A DNA stretch of 7,964 nt, taken from Deltaproteobacteria bacterium (GTDB taxonomy: Bacteria; Desulfobacterota; SM23-61). Under the pieces are notes generated by a model. It saw only the letters and a list, made by a program, of their open reading frames with translations. It was not told the origin of the DNA and did not search any database. Within the stretch, counting starts at the first letter, position 1; each line of letters opens with the position of its first letter. The DNA lies in NCBI GenBank assembly GCA_029857975.1, contig JAOUFX010000111.1, positions 1 to 7,964 on the forward strand, read 5' to 3'. A program made the position numbers and the translations under genes. This document shows, piece after piece, positions 5,740-7,964 of the stretch.

Positions 5740-7221
5740 CTACCCTCCTCTTAATCCCTTCATCCTCTTCAGAGAAAAAACAACGGAAAAAACAGCCAGT
5801 CCATAGAAAAAGATGGCGATGGGCGCTTTAAATAAGACCAGCCAGTCCCCCTTTGATAAAATCAAGGCGTGTCCAAGCTCGTCCTCGGCGATGGGCCCGA
5901 GGATAATCCCCAGGACAATGGGAACGGCGGGGAACCCGTTTTTTCTCATGACGTACCCTAAGACCCCAAAGCCGAGAGCTACCGCCATATCATAAATGCT
6001 GTTGTTCAGCGAAAATGAACCCAAAAAACACAGGGCAAAAATAATGGGAAAGAGGATGGAATACGGCACCCTTAAAACATAGGGAAAGATCCTGACGCTT
6101 AAAAGCCCGAGGACCAGCATTAGAAAATTCGCCATCATCATCCCGGCAAAGATGGCATTAATCACGTCAGCATGTTCTTTAAACATCATTGGCCCCGGTC
6201 TGATTCCAACCAGCATTAACGCCCCGAGCATGACTGCGGTCACCACATCGCCGGGAATTCCCAAAGTAAGCAAGGGGACCATGGCCCCGCCTGTGGTTCC
6301 ATTGTTGGCAGCTTCCGGAGCCGCTACGCCGGCGATGTTCCCTTTACCGAAAGAATCAGGGTCCTTGGACCACCTTTTGGCTTCATTGTAGGCCAAAAAG
6401 GCGGCAATGGCCCCCCCCGTTCCGGGTATTACCCCGATAATCGTGCCCAGGAAGGAGGAAAGAATGATCACGGGAGATAAATTCTTAATCTCCTTAAAAG
6501 TCGGCAACACATTGCCGATTTTACGATCGATCTGCTGATAAGTCCGCTTGGCGATATTCTCAAGCTGGATAAAGATTTCGGAAATGGCAAATAGCCCAAT
6601 CAATACCGGGAGCAAAGAAAAACCGCTCATCAGATTCGGAATATTAAAGGAATACCTGGCATACCCGGTCACCGGATCAAGGCCAACGGTAGCGATGAGC
6701 AGGCCGAAAAGTCCGGCGATGATTCCTTTCGTCAAAGATTTTCCTGAAACGCTGCCGATGATGGTGAGTCCGAATACCATCAGGGCAAAATATTCCTCCG
6801 GACCGAATTTAAGGGCGAATCTGGCCAGCTGTGGGGCGATGAAGATCAGGCAAAAAGTGGAAATAATCCCGCCTACTGCAGAAGCAATGGTGGCAACCCC
6901 GAGAGCTTTGCCCGCCTGGCCCTTTTGGGCTAGAGGGTATCCATCCAGAACCGTAGCCGCAGCCGAGGGTGTTCCCGGGGTGGAGACCAGTATCGCCGAG
7001 ACCGAACCGCCGTAAATAGCTCCGCAGAACATACCACAAAGCATGACCATGGCCGTACTTGGGTCGAGCTGGTAGGTTAAGGGGAGAAGGAGAATAATTC
7101 CTACCGAGGCTGTTAATCCGGGAAGAGCACCAACGATAATTCCTCCGGCAACTCCCAGGAAAAGAAAGGGAAAGGTCTGTAGGCTAAATACCTGGGCATA
7201 TCCGGCGATAAAGGACGACAT
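5740..7221 (-). CDS. tctA: Tripartite tricarboxylate transporter, large permease subunit TctA
   Basis: A 493-aa integral inner-membrane protein with about a dozen hydrophobic segments, full length for TctA. Together with TctB and the periplasmic TctC it forms a secondary, ion-driven uptake system for citrate-like or other carboxylates. The two pseudo-symmetric halves each carry the family glycine/proline loop: GALPGLTA at 31-38 and GVIPGTGG at 263-270. Each is followed by its conserved partner: YGGSVSAILVSTPGTPSA at about 70-87, and AAPEAANNGTTGGAMVPLLTLGIPG at about 300-324. The start ATG at 7221 has AGGGGA upstream and lies 29 nt after the tctB stop. The DUF3786 gene follows 4 nt after the tctA stop. 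The substrate of Tct systems depends mainly on TctC, so it cannot be read from this protein. Confidence 0.97.
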   Translation of the reverse strand: MSSFIAGYAQVFSLQTFPFLFLGVAGGIIVGALPGLTASVGIILLLPLTYQLDPSTAMVMLCGMFCGAIYGGSVSAILVSTPGTPSAAATVLDGYPLAQKGQAGKALGVATIASAVGGIISTFCLIFIAPQLARFALKFGPEEYFALMVFGLTIIGSVSGKSLTKGIIAGLFGLLIATVGLDPVTGYARYSFNIPNLMSGFSLLPVLIGLFAISEIFIQLENIAKRTYQQIDRKIGNVLPTFKEIKNLSPVIILSSFLGTIIGVIPGTGGAIAAFLAYNEAKRWSKDPDSFGKGNIAGVAAPEAANNGTTGGAMVPLLTLGIPGDVVTAVMLGALMLVGIRPGPMMFKEHADVINAIFAGMMMANFLMLVLGLLSVRIFPYVLRVPYSILFPIIFALCFLGSFSLNNSIYDMAVALGFGVLGYVMRKNGFPAVPIVLGIILGPIAEDELGHALILSKGDWLVLFKAPIAIFFYGLAVFSVVFSLKRMKGLRGG

Positions 7222-7250
7222 TGAAAATTCCCCTGCCCGCCCTCAAATGG

Positions 7251-7703
7251 TTAAAAAAGTTCAAATCTTGGAAGCGGAACCTTGAAAACCATGCGGAACA
7301 ATATATAAAGGACTCCCGTGGTAAGAATGGATACCGTAACAATCCGGGTCCATCTTTTCTCATTAAAGGCGATCATCAATCCGGCGATTAAAAAAGGTGT
7401 GGTCAAAACATAACTGGCAACGGCCAAAACCTGTGTATAAAGGAAGGCCATCAACGTCAACGCAACAAATCTTATCCAAGGGAAGGCGGTTTGGTCTCTC
7501 CGTTCCTCCTGGCCCTTCGCCCTGCCCCTGCACCCTTGAAAAACTAAGACCGCGGCCAGGAAGAATAAACCTATACTGATCGCTCTTGGGAAAAGACGAG
7601 GGGACATGGCCAGGGTCTGCCTGGGGAACTGAAAGGTTAAACCGAAAAAAAGAGCGGAGAGAGATAGAAGGACCACTCCGAAATAAATCTCCCTTTTTCC
7701 CAC
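7251..7703 (-). CDS. tctB: Tripartite tricarboxylate transporter, small permease subunit TctB
   Basis: A 150-aa protein with four or five hydrophobic segments (about 5-23, 41-57, 77-94, 96-112 and 121-140), the normal size and plan of TctB. Family landmarks are MSPRLFPRAIS (33-43) after the first helix and the ending FRMVFKVPLPRFELF, close to the usual C-terminal VPLP motif. A charged cytoplasmic loop (RGRAKGQEERRDQ, about 59-71) separates the halves. The start is a GTG (7701-7703) with AAAGGGA 7 nt upstream; no ATG is available in frame nearby. The gene lies between tctC and tctA in the usual C-B-A order. TctB assists TctA in the membrane; its exact role is poorly defined in the family. Confidence 0.93.
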   Translation of the reverse strand: MGKREIYFGVVLLSLSALFFGLTFQFPRQTLAMSPRLFPRAISIGLFFLAAVLVFQGCRGRAKGQEERRDQTAFPWIRFVALTLMAFLYTQVLAVASYVLTTPFLIAGLMIAFNEKRWTRIVTVSILTTGVLYILFRMVFKVPLPRFELF

Positions 7704-7710
7704 AATGATT

Positions 7711-7717
7711 TCCCTTT
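7711..7717 (-). promoter_or_regulatory. Ribosome binding site supporting the GTG start of tctB
   Basis: AAAGGGA on the minus strand is 7 nt upstream of GTG at 7703. It directly follows the hairpin that separates tctC from tctB. Confidence 0.65.
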
Positions 7718-7724
7718 ATATAAA

Positions 7725-7758
7725 GAGGGTGGTTGGATTCATCATCCCAACCACCCTC
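7725..7758 (-). terminator. Hairpin between tctC and tctB (likely partial terminator or mRNA-stability stem)
   Basis: A perfect 12-bp stem, GAGGGTGGTTGG (7725-7736) with CCAACCACCCTC (7747-7758), closes a 10-nt loop. Read on the minus strand it lies 36 nt after the tctC stop and is followed by CTTTATATAAA, only a weak T tract. In transporter operons such an element commonly lets the binding protein be made in excess over the membrane subunits, either by partial termination or by protecting the upstream mRNA 3' end. Confidence 0.7.
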
Positions 7759-7794
7759 CTCTATGCTTTTATGCTTTTCCGGTGCCTGGGTGGT

Positions 7795-7964
7795 TTATTT
7801 GTATCGATCTCCCAGCTTCTTTTTCTTTATGAGGTTCATGTAATACTGATCCTGCTCCTTAACAAATTTTCCAAAATCTTTTGTGTTCTTATACTCCAGC
7901 AAGAATCCAGCTTTATCCGCCATTTTTTGAAATTCAGGATCCTCCATGGTGGCTTTGAAGGCAT
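7795..7964 (-). CDS. tctC: Tripartite tricarboxylate transporter substrate-binding protein TctC (C-terminal end only)
   Basis: Only the last 55 residues are in the window; the rest, including signal peptide and ligand-binding residues, lies beyond the right edge. The visible end, AFKATMEDPEFQKMADKAGF followed by LLEYKNTKDFGKFVKEQDQYYMNLIK and LGDRYK, matches the C-terminal helices of Bug/TctC periplasmic receptors. There the pattern is DPEF-x-x-x-x-x-x-x-GF, then a helix ending in Y-x-x-x-IK and a short LG tail. The position upstream of tctB and tctA agrees. The stop TAA is at 7795-7797. The substrate cannot be judged from this fragment. Confidence 0.9.
   Translation of the reverse strand, partial: AFKATMEDPEFQKMADKAGFLLEYKNTKDFGKFVKEQDQYYMNLIKKKKLGDRYK

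Overview
The window most resembles a chromosomal segment from an anaerobic, metabolically versatile bacterium of the Desulfobacterota (former Deltaproteobacteria) type. This is an inference from gene content: a tripartite tricarboxylate (Tct) transporter, a family III CoA-transferase, a crotonase and a DUF3786 protein, all with moderately GC-rich codon use. No rRNA or phylogenetic marker protein is present, so the placement is tentative.

Layout, left to right. Positions 1-1613 (minus strand) hold a tight pair: a family III (CaiB/BaiF) CoA-transferase, followed 3 nt later by an ornithine cyclodeaminase/mu-crystallin family protein that runs off the left edge. Next (minus) comes a 10-TM EamA/DMT-type exporter, whose real start is probably a TTG at 2654. 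Upstream of it is a complete tRNA-Glu(CTC) with its own promoter. A divergent promoter drives a plus-strand crotonase (3069-3860). The 352-nt gap 3861-4212 contains a roughly 300-bp MITE-like element with perfect 19-bp terminal inverted repeats, partly palindromic internal arms and a possible 7-bp target duplication.

The right half (7964 down to 4213, minus) is one operon-like run: tctC (C-terminal end only), a hairpin, tctB, tctA, a DUF3786 protein and an M55 (DppA-like) peptidase. The last three lie 4 nt apart or overlap by ATGA.

How the genes fit together. The Tct system should import an organic acid or related small molecule using a periplasmic binding protein. The M55 peptidase coupled to it suggests that a peptide, amide or D-amino-acid compound is processed after uptake. 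The CoA-transferase and crotonase would activate and process acyl-CoA intermediates. The cyclodeaminase-like protein would act on an amino or imino acid. The substrates cannot be read from the sequence. The least explained items are the inverted-repeat element and the Tct/DUF3786/M55 gene combination.
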